A stretch of 64,000 nt of DNA from the NCBI GenBank assembly GCA_026400565.1, contig JAPLOV010000189.1, positions 1 through 64,000 on the forward strand. Reading direction: 5' to 3'. A program made the translations under genes and the position numbers. The notes beneath the pieces are model-generated. The model saw only the letters and a list, made by a program, of their open reading frames with translations, was not told where the DNA came from and did not search any database. Position 1 is the first letter of the stretch. The number at the start of each line of letters is the position of its first letter. The stretch is from Hyphomicrobiales bacterium (GTDB lineage: Bacteria; Pseudomonadota; Alphaproteobacteria; Rhizobiales; Beijerinckiaceae). This document shows positions 1 through 8,680 of the stretch, piece after piece.

Positions 1-148
1 CTTGAGAACATTATCAAGTCATCAATAGCATTCTTATTCTGATTATAATACTTAAGTTCATCTCCTGTTAAACCAAAAGTCATATCAAGAGGATTTCCTT
101 TAAAGTTTTGGTTTTGAATGGCTAGAGGTTGTGTGGTGGGGATTGTTG
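1..148. other. AT-rich foreign or chimeric segment at the window edge
   Basis: The first ~120 bases are strongly AT-rich, unlike the high-GC DNA that follows without any transition. Read on the minus strand from about position 119 down to 3 there are 39 sense codons without a stop, with a low-GC style composition (many N, K, I, D and Y; it contains NFKGNPLDMTFGLTGDELKY). That frame stays open for several codons into 120-158, so the exact junction, somewhere between 118 and 152, cannot be fixed. The segment is best explained as a piece of a coding sequence from a low-GC organism or phage fused to the host DNA, either by chimeric assembly at a contig end or by real insertion. I do not recognise the protein. 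Confidence 0.65.
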
Positions 149-729
149 GCCATGTCTGGGACGATGCGAACGCTGCGGCTCTTGCCTGGGCGGAGCGAAC
201 CGGAGCGACCTACGCCCATCCTTTCGCCGACCCCGTCGTCGTGGCCGGCCAGGGCACACTCGGGCTGGAAATCCTCGAAGATATCCCGGATGTCGATGTC
301 ATTCTCGTCGCCATCGGCGGTGGTGGCCTGATCAGCGGGCTATCAACGGCCGTCAAGGCAAAGCGGCCTTCCGTGCGCATCATCGGCATCGAGCCCGTCG
401 GCTCGCCGACGCTGCATGCCTGTCTTGAGGCTGGAAGGCTCGTGGCTCTTGACCGGCTCGAAACGCGCGTCGCGACGATGTCATGTCGCCAGACGGACGA
501 AGCGATCTTCGAGGTCGTGCGGCGGAATGTCGACGAGATCGTCCTGATCAGCGATGACGAGATGGAGCATGCAGCGCGCTCGCTCTGGTTCGAGTTCGGC
601 ATTGCGGCCGACCTGTCCGGCGCTGCCTCCGTGGCGGTCCTTCAGTCAGGACGGGTGACATTCAAGCCGGGGGAGCGGGTTTGCGCGCTTGTCTGTGGTG
701 CTGGCGTGGATGGTTTGGCCCAAGCCTGA
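118..729 (+). pseudogene. PLP-dependent serine/threonine dehydratase, C-terminal fragment
   Basis: This is the C-terminal two thirds of a fold-type II PLP enzyme of the threonine/serine ammonia-lyase family. The fragment has the GQGT segment (residues ~44-47), the tetraglycine phosphate-binding loop GGGGLISGL (~67-75) and a C-terminal VCGAG segment near the cofactor ring. The N-terminal domain with the catalytic lysine is absent, and the family is normally about 320 residues against 203 here. The apparent ATG lies in or next to the AT-rich foreign segment and is not the native start; host-like protein begins around GHVWDDANAAAL (near 150). The gene is therefore truncated by the junction at the window edge. 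The exact substrate cannot be told. Its stop is followed by the convergent SDR gene. Confidence 0.75.
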
Positions 730-761
730 CGAGCGCCCGGCGCCTTGGCGCACCGGCCCGC

Positions 762-1520
762 TCAGCCGGCCGTGACGCCGCCATCGACCAGGAGCACATG
801 GCCCGTGACGAAACTTGCCGCCGGCGAAAGCAGGAAGCGTATGGCGCTGGCGACCTCGTGCGCCTCGCCGAAGCGGCCCAGTGGTATCGAGGCGATCATG
901 CGCGCATGCCGTTCATCATCGGCGCGCGCGACTGCGGTCATCGGCGTGGCGATGGGCCCAGGCGCGACCGCGTTGACCCTGATGCCATCGGACGCGAGCT
1001 CTAGTGCCAGCGCCTTGGCCAGGCCGTTGAGGCCTGCCTTCGAGGCAGCATAGGCTGCGGCGCGGGGGTGCCCGATCAATCCGATCTGGCTCGACACGAG
1101 GACCATCGAGCGGCTTCCCCGAGCGCCGGCCTCGGAGCGCATCGCCCTTGCGGCATCGCGTGCGAGGATGAAGCCGGCAGACAGGTTCAGGTCCACAGTG
1201 CGGTCCCAGGCATCACGGCTTGTCTCGAGGCCGGGCAGATGTTCGAAGATGCCGGCACAGCCCGCGAAACCGTCGAGCCCGCCGAGGATAGCAGACGCTT
1301 CAGCGACGATGCCTTCGGGGCCTGCGCTCAGAAGATCGCGCACAAGGACATGCCGGCTCGGCAGAAGCGCTTGCAGCGTGCTGGCTTCCGCTGCATCACG
1401 GGCGAGGGCTGCGACCGCAGCGCCGTCCGCGACGGCCTGATCGACCAAGGCGCGACCAATGCCCGATGCGGCTCCGGTCACGAAAAGGCGCAGGCCGGAA
1501 AGATCTGAGCGGGACATCAT
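762..1520 (-). CDS. short-chain dehydrogenase/reductase (SDR)
   Basis: A classical NAD(P)-dependent SDR of about 252 residues. It has the TGAASGIG cofactor glycine motif near residue 12, a CAG-containing segment in place of the usual NNAG, the catalytic YAASK tetrad segment around 150, and the C-terminal VTGHVLLVDGG typical of the family. The open frame extends further upstream, but that part is antisense to the next gene, and the first residues resembling an SDR follow the double ATG at 1520/1517. The start codon lies only 21 bp from the divergent carboxymuconolactone-decarboxylase-like gene, so the two must share a very compact promoter or use promoters inside each other. The substrate is unknown; neighbours suggest oxidation of an alcohol intermediate in a small catabolic set. 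Confidence 0.85.
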   Translation of the reverse strand: MMSRSDLSGLRLFVTGAASGIGRALVDQAVADGAAVAALARDAAEASTLQALLPSRHVLVRDLLSAGPEGIVAEASAILGGLDGFAGCAGIFEHLPGLETSRDAWDRTVDLNLSAGFILARDAARAMRSEAGARGSRSMVLVSSQIGLIGHPRAAAYAASKAGLNGLAKALALELASDGIRVNAVAPGPIATPMTAVARADDERHARMIASIPLGRFGEAHEVASAIRFLLSPAASFVTGHVLLVDGGVTAG

Positions 1521-1541
1521 GGCAAGATCCGGGAGTTGAGC

Positions 1542-2273
1542 ATGGAGGACCAGAAGGATGGCACAGGGACTGCGCCCGACATAGGCATGAAGTTGGCGGC
1601 TTTGAAAGCCAAGCGCGGCTACCTGCTGCCACATCATGGCCTGATGGCGGTGACCTCCGAAAAGCTGCTCGAAGCCTATGATGCCACCTACACGGCGCTC
1701 GCGCTCGATATGCGTGTCCTGAACGTGCATGACCGCGAGTTTGTCTGGCTCGCTGTCCTCATCGCAACGGATGAGGCATTGGCGACCCATCATATTCCGA
1801 AGTTCCGCAACGCTGGCGGCTCGGACGCCGAGATCGCCGTCATCCTGCGGATCACGGCCTGGGCGGTCGGCGCCCGTGCCTACGGGTTCGTCGGCCGGCA
1901 CTGGATGGGCCACCTGCCGGGCTTCGATCTGGATGCTGCCTATCGCGCGGCGGTCCCCAGGCTCGCGGAGGATTGCGACATGCGGCTAGCCGTGATGGCG
2001 CTGGCTGCCGTCCATGCCGCAAGCGGCGATTTCGACCTGCTCGGCAGGGCGATCCTGATGGCCTATGATCATGGCATCCCCGAGCTGGAGCTGGCCGAGG
2101 CGTTGTCCCTGATGATGTTCCCTGGAAGTATCCCTTACTTCGTCGAGGCCGCGCGGGTTTGGCTCGACCTCATCCGCGCCGGCAAGGTGTCGCCTTCGCC
2201 CGACTTCGCGGCCTGGGCGCGGCTGGAAGGGCAGGGTGGCTATGATGAAGCCAGCGGTGTCGCGAGCCGCTGA
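1542..2273 (+). CDS. carboxymuconolactone decarboxylase-like protein (paralog 1)
   Basis: An alpha-helical protein of about 243 residues in the carboxymuconolactone decarboxylase/AhpD-like fold. It shares the opening AKRGYLLPHH segment and the overall layout with the facing gene at 2279-2944 (AKRGYLLPYH there), so the two are paralogs. The redox CxxC pair of AhpD is missing; a histidine-containing segment (THHIPK) sits at the equivalent position, which argues against a peroxidase-reductase role and for a lyase-like or unknown role. An upstream TTG at 1536 is in frame, but ATG at 1542 is more natural. The upstream gap to the divergent SDR is about 21 bp, and its stop lies 5 bp from the stop of the paralog. 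Confidence 0.8.
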   Translation: MEDQKDGTGTAPDIGMKLAALKAKRGYLLPHHGLMAVTSEKLLEAYDATYTALALDMRVLNVHDREFVWLAVLIATDEALATHHIPKFRNAGGSDAEIAVILRITAWAVGARAYGFVGRHWMGHLPGFDLDAAYRAAVPRLAEDCDMRLAVMALAAVHAASGDFDLLGRAILMAYDHGIPELELAEALSLMMFPGSIPYFVEAARVWLDLIRAGKVSPSPDFAAWARLEGQGGYDEASGVASR

Positions 2274-2278
2274 GGCCG

Positions 2279-2944
2279 TCAATAGGGACCGGGAACAAGA
2301 CCTTCACGCGCGGCGTCCTCCCAGAAGGAGACGGCCTCGATCAGGGTGTTGCCTCCGCACGGCAGCAGCAGGTAGCTGAGACCTTCGCAGATCTCGCCGG
2401 GTACAGCGCCGGCTGCGATGGCGAGGCGCAGATGGAGCGTCATGCCCGCCCGCTCGCGCCGCGCCGCATGACAGACGAGTGCAGTCAGATGCATCAGTTT
2501 TGGCGCAAGATCGCCGCTGATGGCCTCGACCATCACCAGATAGGCTTTCTCCAGGGCTGCCGGCAGCGTCCATGCTGCCCAGTTTTCGCCGGAAAAGCGC
2601 ACCGTCGCGTAGCTTTCTGTTGCGGCAGCGATGGCCACAGCCCTCACGATGTCAGCCTCTGTGAGCCCGGCCTTCACCGCGCGCTTCATGTGGATGAAGC
2701 CATGCACCTCACGGGCAGCCGCCAGAAGGCCGGCCCAGACCGTCTCGCGCTCGACCGGGCTCAGGACGCGCGGCACGAGCGTGAGGGATTCGTAGAAGGC
2801 GTCATAGCGCTGGAGCAATGCAGGTGCCGAATCCGCGAACATGCGGTGATAGGGCAGCAGATAGCCACGCTTGGCCTCAACAGCGGCGAGGATGGACGCG
2901 GCGTCGGCAGGCAAGGGGCGGGGCGTTATCGGAGGCTTGTCCAT
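2279..2944 (-). CDS. carboxymuconolactone decarboxylase-like protein (paralog 2)
   Basis: A protein of 221 residues with the same fold and several of the same segments as the gene that faces it (AKRGYLLPYH near residue 24; then an ERETVWAGLL helix and a GFIHMKRAVKAG helix). Like its paralog it has no CxxC redox pair and keeps a histidine in the helix where AhpD proteins carry the cysteines. It starts 12 bp downstream of the frameshifted GMC oxidoreductase on the same strand, so the two probably form a transcription unit. Family membership is clear, but the reaction is not: the fold covers decarboxylases, peroxidase reductases and proteins of unknown activity. Confidence 0.8.
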   Translation of the reverse strand: MDKPPITPRPLPADAASILAAVEAKRGYLLPYHRMFADSAPALLQRYDAFYESLTLVPRVLSPVERETVWAGLLAAAREVHGFIHMKRAVKAGLTEADIVRAVAIAAATESYATVRFSGENWAAWTLPAALEKAYLVMVEAISGDLAPKLMHLTALVCHAARRERAGMTLHLRLAIAAGAVPGEICEGLSYLLLPCGGNTLIEAVSFWEDAAREGLVPGPY

Positions 2945-2956
2945 TGTCGGTCCTGT

Positions 2957-4593
2957 TCAGGGCTGGATGGCGATCATATCGGCTGCGCGTTCGGCGATCA
3001 TGATGGTAGGAGCAGCTGTGTTGCTGGAGGTGATGCTGGGCATGACCGAGGCGTCGACGACGCGAAGCCCTTCGACCCCGCGCACGCGAAGGCTGCCATC
3101 GACGACGGCGTTTTCATCATGGTCGGCGCCCATGCGGCAGGTCCCCACCGGGTGATAGACGCTTTCGGCTGTGTCCGCGATGAAGCCGTCGATCTCGGCA
3201 TCGCTGCGCAGATGTGGGCCCGGTGCGAGTTCGGCGCCCCGGAAGGCATCGAACGGAGCCGTTGCGAAAATCTCCCGAAGCCGTTTCACGCCCTCCCGCA
3301 AGACGATGCGGTCAGGCATGGCTGACAGGTAGCGAGGCTGAATGCGGGGCGCCTGCCTTGGATCGGCCGAAGCCAGTGTGATTTCGCCCCGGCTCGCTGG
3401 ACGCATCTGGAAAATGTTTGCCGGCTCATGCCTGCGAAGGGCAGGCGGATCGTTGCGCTCGACAATCCGGGCATGAAGCTGGCCTGGAGATCGGGCAGGT
3501 CGAGGTCAGGCTGCGAGCGGAAGAGGCCGCCCACCTCGATCGGGAAGCTGGCGGCCGGGCCGGTGCCAAAGAGCCAGGCCTGCAGGGCGGCCAGCGCCGC
3601 GCGGTCGATCCGGCGCAGCCGGTCAATGGTATCAGGTGCGTTTGTCGCGTGCATGACCCGGATGAGCAGGTGATCCTGAAGGTTTCGGCCGACGCCGGGC
3701 AGATCGGTCACGACCGCAACTCCATGCCTGCGCAGCTGTTCCGCTGGCCCGATTCCCGACAACATGAGAGTCTGCGGTGAGTTGACGGTTCCGCCGCACA
3801 GGATGACCTCACGGCCCGCGCGAACGAGCCGCTCGCGGCCCCGATCCGCCAGCATGACGCCGATCGCCCGTCCGTGTTCCATGGCTATGCGCGTCACCAG
3901 GGCCCGTGTGATGACCGTCAGGTTCGGACGGCCCTCGGCCGGGTCCAGGAAAGCACGCGCCGTGCTGGCGCGGCGGCCGGCGGCGATGGTGAAATCATAG
4001 GGGCCGGCGCCTTCAGGGGCAGGTCCGTTGAAATCCTCGGTTCGAGGATGTCCGGCCGCCGACGCGGCAGCGAGGAAGGCGCCGAACAGCGGATGACCCA
4101 GCTTCCGGCGCGAGACCCGAAGCGGCCCGCCGCGCCCGTGCCAGCGCGGGTCGCCGTCCGGATTGTTCTCGCTGCGCAGGAAGCTCGGCTGCACCGAAGT
4201 CCAGTCCCAGCCTGGCAGGCCGGCCTGCGCCCATCCGTCGAAATCCGAGGGTAGTCCACGCCTGTAGACCATGCCGTTGATCGCCGTGGATCCGCCGAGG
4301 CCCTTGCCGCGCGGCCAGCGGATGCGGCGGGCGCCCAGTTCCGCTTCGGGTTCAGTGACATAGGACCAGTTGGCGATCGTGCTCCGCAGCAGCACGCCCG
4401 TCATCAGCGGAACCGAGAAGAGAGGCCCGCGTGCCTTGCCTCCTGCCTCGAGCAGCAGCACCGAAACATGCGGGTCTGCAGAGAGCCGGGCGGCCAGCAC
4501 AGCGCCGGCGGCACCAGCTCCAACAATGATGAAATCCGCTTCGCGCAGTCGTAACGGGAAACTCAGGTCGAGCCCTGCAGGGGTTGCGGCCAT
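2957..4593 (-). pseudogene. GMC-family FAD oxidoreductase, single frameshift
   Basis: A glucose-methanol-choline oxidoreductase in two frames. The N-terminal part (4593 down to about 3430) has the FAD-binding GAGAAG Rossmann motif after IIV, GMC signature 1 around GGSTAINGMVYRRG and signature 2 at GGTVNSPQTLMLSGIGP. The C-terminal part (about 3430 down to 2957) supplies the RPASRG segment, the catalytic HPVGTCRMG histidine and the terminal NTAAPTIMIAERAAD. The frames join if one C is restored in the GGCATGAG stretch near 3428-3432 (FAG then HEPANIFQMRP). The intact protein would be about 545 residues, normal for the family. The lesion may be a real mutation or a one-base sequencing error. Its ATG lies only 20 bp from that of the divergent binding protein. 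Confidence 0.85.
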
Positions 4594-4613
4594 CCTTGGG
4601 AGGGGAAGACATC

Positions 4614-5675
4614 ATGCTGTCACGCCGTCATCTGGTCGCTGCCTCGGGGGCTGTGCTGCTCGCTCCTGCCTTTTCGCATCGGGTTTTCGCCCAGACAGCC
4701 ATTCCCGAACTCCAGACAATGCGCTCGACGGCGAAGTCCTGGCTCTGGGCAGCCGAAGATTATGCCAGCTCTGCAGGCTTTTTCGAGAAGGCCCGGGTCA
4801 AGGTTGTCTCCAACGCATCCAATCGCGGCACCAACATCGCGGCACTCGCGGGCAGCGGCGTTGACGTCGTGCTCGGCGATCCCGGCGAGGCCATGCGCGG
4901 CAAGGGTTCGGGCATGGCGATCAAGACCTTCATCCAGACCGTCAACAAGTACGCTTCGAACGTCGTGATCAAGAAGTCCGTGCTGGAGCGGCTTGGCGTG
5001 AACGAGGCCTCGCCCGTCGAGCGCAAGATTGCCGCGATGAAGGGGTTGCGGCTCGGCACGACCGGTCCCGGGGCAGCGCCGGATGCGCTGTTCCGCTGGC
5101 TTGCGGTCTCGGGCGGCATGAACCCCAATACCGACATGCGTCTCGTCACGATCCAGGGCGGCGGACCGGGCATGCTCGCCGGCCTCCAGCAGGACGTGAT
5201 CGACGGCTTCTGCCTGTCCTCACCCACCTCGGACCTGGCTGTGCAGACGCGCGATTGCGCCTATCTGTTCAACATGGCGCTGAACCCGCCGCCGTATTTC
5301 CAGAATTATCTCTACATCTGCGCCTCGACCTCGGAGGCCACGCTGCGTAACGCCGACAAGCGCGAAGCGCTGGTGCGCTACTCGCACGGCATCTCCATGG
5401 CGCTCAAGTCGATCAATTCGGAACAGGCCAAGCTCAAGGAATGGGCTGACAAGTGGTTCGAGGGACTGCCCCCCGAGATCGCCCAGGTCTCCTTTGACAT
5501 CAACTCGAAGATTTTCTTCAACGATCCGACGCCGCAGCCGACGCTGTTTGCCAACAATGTTGACTTCATCAATACGGTCAACAAGACCATGAGCGCCGAC
5601 CTCATCCCGGCCTCCCTCACTTTCGAGGCACAGTTCGACACGGCTGTGGCGCGAGAGGGCGTGGCGCGCGGCTGA
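4614..5675 (+). CDS. ABC importer solute-binding protein, nitrate/sulfonate (NMT1/SsuA) type
   Basis: A periplasmic binding protein of 353 residues. It starts with a twin-arginine style export signal (MLSRRHLVAASGAVLLAPAF, cleavage after ...VFAQ at about residue 28), followed by the two-lobed fold of the nitrate/sulfonate/taurine/pyrimidine-precursor binding family. The start at 4614 is chosen because a GGAGGGG ribosome-binding site lies 10-17 bases upstream; the open frame also runs 10 codons further. It is the first gene of a three-gene unit with an ATPase 12 bp downstream and a permease, the usual composition of this importer family. The ligand cannot be named; the flanking GMC oxidoreductase, SDR and decarboxylase-like genes suggest an organic acid or aromatic compound rather than nitrate. 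Confidence 0.85.
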   Translation: MLSRRHLVAASGAVLLAPAFSHRVFAQTAIPELQTMRSTAKSWLWAAEDYASSAGFFEKARVKVVSNASNRGTNIAALAGSGVDVVLGDPGEAMRGKGSGMAIKTFIQTVNKYASNVVIKKSVLERLGVNEASPVERKIAAMKGLRLGTTGPGAAPDALFRWLAVSGGMNPNTDMRLVTIQGGGPGMLAGLQQDVIDGFCLSSPTSDLAVQTRDCAYLFNMALNPPPYFQNYLYICASTSEATLRNADKREALVRYSHGISMALKSINSEQAKLKEWADKWFEGLPPEIAQVSFDINSKIFFNDPTPQPTLFANNVDFINTVNKTMSADLIPASLTFEAQFDTAVAREGVARG

Positions 5676-5687
5676 ACGACGGATCCG

Positions 5688-6464
5688 ATGAGCATCGTTA
5701 TCCGCGGGGCGGCCAAGCGTTACGTCAGCCGTGGACGCGAGATCCGCGCGCTCGATCCCGTTGATCTGGACATCAAGGCAGGGGAGTTCATCGCCTTCGT
5801 CGGGCCATCAGGTTGCGGCAAGTCGACCCTGCTGAACATGGTGGCGGGCATCCTGCCGATGACAGGCGGCACGATCAGCCACGATGGCAAACCTGTCAGC
5901 GGCATCAACCGCGCAGTCGGATACATGACGCAGGTCGACTCGGTGCTGCCCTGGCACACCGTTTTCGACAATGTTGAGTTGCCGCTCAAGTTCCGCGGCG
6001 TTCCGGTTGCCGAACGTCGCCGGCGTGTCACGGAGATGCTGGCGCTGGTCAACCTCACCGGTTTCGAGAACAGCTTTCCGATCGAGTTGTCGGGTGGCAT
6101 GCGCAAGCGTGTCGCGCTGGCGCAAGTCCTGGTCTATGACCCCACGACCCTGTTGATGGACGAGCCGTTCGGCGCGCTTGATGCGCAGCTCAAGCTGATG
6201 ATGCAGGCCCAGTTGCTTTCGATCTGGCAGGCGACCGGCAAGACAGTCGTGTTCGTGACGCATGATCTTGCCGAGGCCGTCACGCTGGCTAACCGCGTGG
6301 TGGTTTTCTCTGGCAGGCCGGGCCGTATCAAGGTCATCGAGACCGTGCCGCTCAGCTATCCGCGCGATCCGTTCAAAGTTCGCTTCAATCCTCAGTTCGA
6401 GACGGCCTACGGCACACTCTGGGCAGCTTTGGCGCCCGAGATCGCCAAAGGGGAGGCCATCTGA
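5688..6464 (+). CDS. ABC importer ATP-binding protein, nitrate/sulfonate type
   Basis: A nucleotide-binding subunit of 258 residues. It has Walker A GPSGCGKST near residue 40, a Q-loop in MTQVDSVLPW (~85), the ABC signature LSGGMRKRV (~132), Walker B LLMDEP (~154) and an H-loop in FVTHDL (~190), so it looks fully active. It resembles SsuB/TauB/NrtD. The stop codon overlaps the ATG of the following permease by one base (TGATG), which points to translational coupling. It would energise uptake of the ligand captured by the binding protein encoded just upstream. Confidence 0.9.
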   Translation: MSIVIRGAAKRYVSRGREIRALDPVDLDIKAGEFIAFVGPSGCGKSTLLNMVAGILPMTGGTISHDGKPVSGINRAVGYMTQVDSVLPWHTVFDNVELPLKFRGVPVAERRRRVTEMLALVNLTGFENSFPIELSGGMRKRVALAQVLVYDPTTLLMDEPFGALDAQLKLMMQAQLLSIWQATGKTVVFVTHDLAEAVTLANRVVVFSGRPGRIKVIETVPLSYPRDPFKVRFNPQFETAYGTLWAALAPEIAKGEAI

Positions 6465-7300
6465 TGGCGGGTCATGCAGACGAAGCCGCTGCGATCGGCG
6501 GCGGCAAATCGGCGGCAGTTGCAGCCTGGGATGCCGAGAACAGCGCGCGGCGGCGGTTGATCCTTATCGGTCGCATTGTTGTCGGCGTCGTTTTCGTCTC
6601 CTTCTGGGAGTTCTCGTCGGGTCGGCTGATCGACAAGCTTTTCGTATCGTCCCCGTCGGCGGTCTCGTCCCGGCTGTGGAAGTGGCTGCTTGAAGGCAGC
6701 TTGTGGAATCACCTGTCGATCACGCTCTATGCGACGGCGCTCGGCTTCATCATAGGCTCTCTGGTTGGTTTCGTCCTTGGGCTGCTGTTCGGCCGCTTTC
6801 AGACCGTTGCCGACATCTTCGATCCCTACATCACGGCGCTGTATTCGATCCCGAAGATCGCGCTCGCGCCCCTGTTCATTATCTGGTTCGGCATCGGCAT
6901 CGAATCCAAGGTCGCGGTGTCCGCCTCGATCGTTTTCTTCGTGGTGTTCCTCAACACCTATGCCGGCGTGCGCGATGTGAACCCGATCTTCGTGCATGCG
7001 ACACGCATCATGGGTGGCAACGAACTGCACGTGCTGCGCCATGTCATGATCCCGTCGGCAGCCTCATGGGTGATCACGGGGCTGAAGGTGTCGGTGCCCT
7101 ATGCGCTGGTCGGCACCGTCATCGGTGAGTTCATGTCGTCCAATCGCGGAATCGGCTTCATCATCGCGCAGGCCACCGGGCTGTTCGATACGACCTCCGT
7201 TTTCGCCGGACTTGTTCTGCTCGGCGTCGTGGGTGCGATCATCAATGTCGCGCTGCGCCATGCCGAGACATGGCTGCTTCGCTGGAAGGCTTCGAACTGA
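6464..7300 (+). CDS. ABC importer permease, nitrate/sulfonate type
   Basis: An inner-membrane permease of 278 residues of the binding-protein-dependent transport family (SsuC/TauC-like). Hydrophobic segments begin near residues 43, 92, 125 and 155, with further segments toward the C-terminus. The cytoplasmic coupling loop is visible around NELHVLRHVMIPSAASWVI (~186-204), where this family contacts the ATPase. It is the last gene of the importer unit; about 400 bp without a convincing gene follow. It transports the same unidentified ligand as the binding protein at the start of the unit. Confidence 0.9.
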   Translation: MAGHADEAAAIGGGKSAAVAAWDAENSARRRLILIGRIVVGVVFVSFWEFSSGRLIDKLFVSSPSAVSSRLWKWLLEGSLWNHLSITLYATALGFIIGSLVGFVLGLLFGRFQTVADIFDPYITALYSIPKIALAPLFIIWFGIGIESKVAVSASIVFFVVFLNTYAGVRDVNPIFVHATRIMGGNELHVLRHVMIPSAASWVITGLKVSVPYALVGTVIGEFMSSNRGIGFIIAQATGLFDTTSVFAGLVLLGVVGAIINVALRHAETWLLRWKASN

Positions 7301-7702
7301 GGTTGGCAGGTTTTCATCATCATGCGCCAGCCTGATCGCTGCCGGAATGGCGGCAGGACCGCAGTTCTCGCCCTGACTGGCCCGAGCCAGGCTCTCGGCC
7401 ATTGCGCCTGCCGACCGCGCTGCAGTGCACGCGCTCCAGCGTTGTCAATGGTTTGCCGCGCCTTTCTTGGAAAGTGATTCAGGCGATGCCGGTTGTGGTC
7501 CTGGCTCTTGCACCATGCATGCTCCGGTCATGATACGGCGAAAGCGGTCCGGCGCGGCGATGTTCGCTCTGCAGCCTGCGTGACGGGCTGGAAACATGGC
7601 GGATTGCCATGGCACTGAGTCCGGCAAGTCAGGCAACGCTCTGATATTGAAGACGTTTGATGGCCGAGGCCGACTTTTTGCCTGGCCGTCCTCGCCCGAT
7701 CG
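7301..7702. other. intergenic stretch without a recognisable gene
   Basis: About 400 bases between the permease stop and the first stop of the decayed kinase/UspA gene. Several overlapping short frames exist on both strands, but none looks like a protein. A 6-bp inverted repeat (CTGCCG/CGGCAG) near 7338-7355 could form a weak hairpin after the permease but has no T-run. I see no promoter, RNA gene or operator that I can support. Confidence 0.5.
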
Positions 7703-8640
7703 TCACGTTCCGGCAATATGCTCCTGTGCCGGCTCCACAGCGCGCACAACGGTCGCCGAACAGGTTGCTTCGGCGACATGGCGGTCGAGACGGAGCCGAG
7801 GTAGCGCCTGACGCCGCTGATCCGCGCGCCGACGATCCGATGGTCGACATGGTTGTTGCGGGCGAGGGTCAGCAGAACCTCCGCAGGGTCGGGGCCTTCC
7901 AGAACATGGAAGGTGAGCCTTTCGGCAGACAGCCGCATGGCGGCGGCCCAGTTCTTCAGCTCGACCAGCCGGTTCACATGGATCGAACTTCCGTCATTCC
8001 TGGTGAGCGTGCCGAGGCCGATCCGGGCCGTCTTGAGGACATTGACGCAGGCCAGCCTCGCCATGGGTCTTGCGTCCAGCAGGGTCGTTGCCAGTGACTG
8101 GATCGGCTCGGTGAGCGGGCCTCCTTCCGATGACAGATCGACCGCGACCATGATGATGGGGGCCGTGGTCGCGTGACGATAGCCTGCGGTCGTGCCGAAC
8201 GAGGCCGCGCCGGCATTCCAGAACCGGCATTCCAGAAACGGCCTGCCAGAAATGGCCTGCCAGAAAGTTCCGCAAGCGGTCGACCAGCTTGCGGTTGCTG
8301 CGCTCGGTGAGGGTGACATGCTCGGGGTGGCACACATCAAAGGCGAGTTGCCGCGCCGTGGGGTAGCGCTGCTCGGGTTTCACCTCGAGGCAGCGCAGGA
8401 TGATGTCTCGTTTGCGCGCAGCGATCGTTCGGCGGATGCGGCTTCGAGGATGTCGTTCCACGTGAGCGGAGTGCGGGCGCCGGCATGGACCAGCAGAAGG
8501 TCGCCTTCCTGGTGCGCCGGGGCGAGGCTGCCAGCACGGCATGGTGAGCGGCGGTCAGTTGCAACCGCGTCCAGTCGATCGCCGCTCGCCTGTTCTGGGT
8601 GCCTGGCGAGCCACAACGTGCATCTTCGGGATCTGGCATA
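7703..8640 (-). pseudogene. decayed serine/threonine kinase - universal stress protein fusion
   Basis: A relic spread over several frames. Minus-strand 8405-8270 encodes a kinase C-lobe end (IILRCLEVKPEQRYPTARQL, then AFDVCHPEHVTLTER). From about 8190 to 7790 there is a UspA domain (APIIMVAVDLSSEGG ... VDHRIVGARISGVRRYLGSVS). The UspA end continues in another frame as VAEATCSATVVRAVEPAQEH to a stop at 7703-7705, so one base is missing near 7785. A 14-bp tandem repeat separates kinase and UspA frames. The part above 8405 holds sense-like pieces in two frames that I cannot assign. The arrangement matches the bifunctional kinase/universal stress proteins known in Rhizobiales. No intact catalytic loop is visible, so the gene is probably dead. 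Confidence 0.7.
8210..8265. repeat. 14-bp tandem repeat, four copies
   Basis: Four head-to-tail 14-mers read on the plus strand: CCGGCATTCCAGAA twice, then ACGGCCTGCCAGAA and ATGGCCTGCCAGAA. The unit length is not a multiple of three, so each copy gained or lost changes the reading frame. With two copies (or five) the upstream kinase frame would run into the downstream UspA frame; with the present four it does not. This fits expansion by replication slippage as one cause of the gene decay. Confidence 0.85.
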
Positions 8641-8680
8641 GGGGCCTTGAGCCAGATGTCGTGGCAGCCGGATGCCGGCC

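Noticed and set aside
118-120. Native start codon of the dehydratase
   Set aside because: The ATG is in the AT-rich foreign part, and the family needs about 110 more N-terminal residues with the catalytic lysine.
7301-7702. Small genes or an RNA in the gap after the ABC permease
   Set aside because: Frames are short, overlapping and without ribosome-binding sites or family features; no convincing RNA fold was seen by eye.
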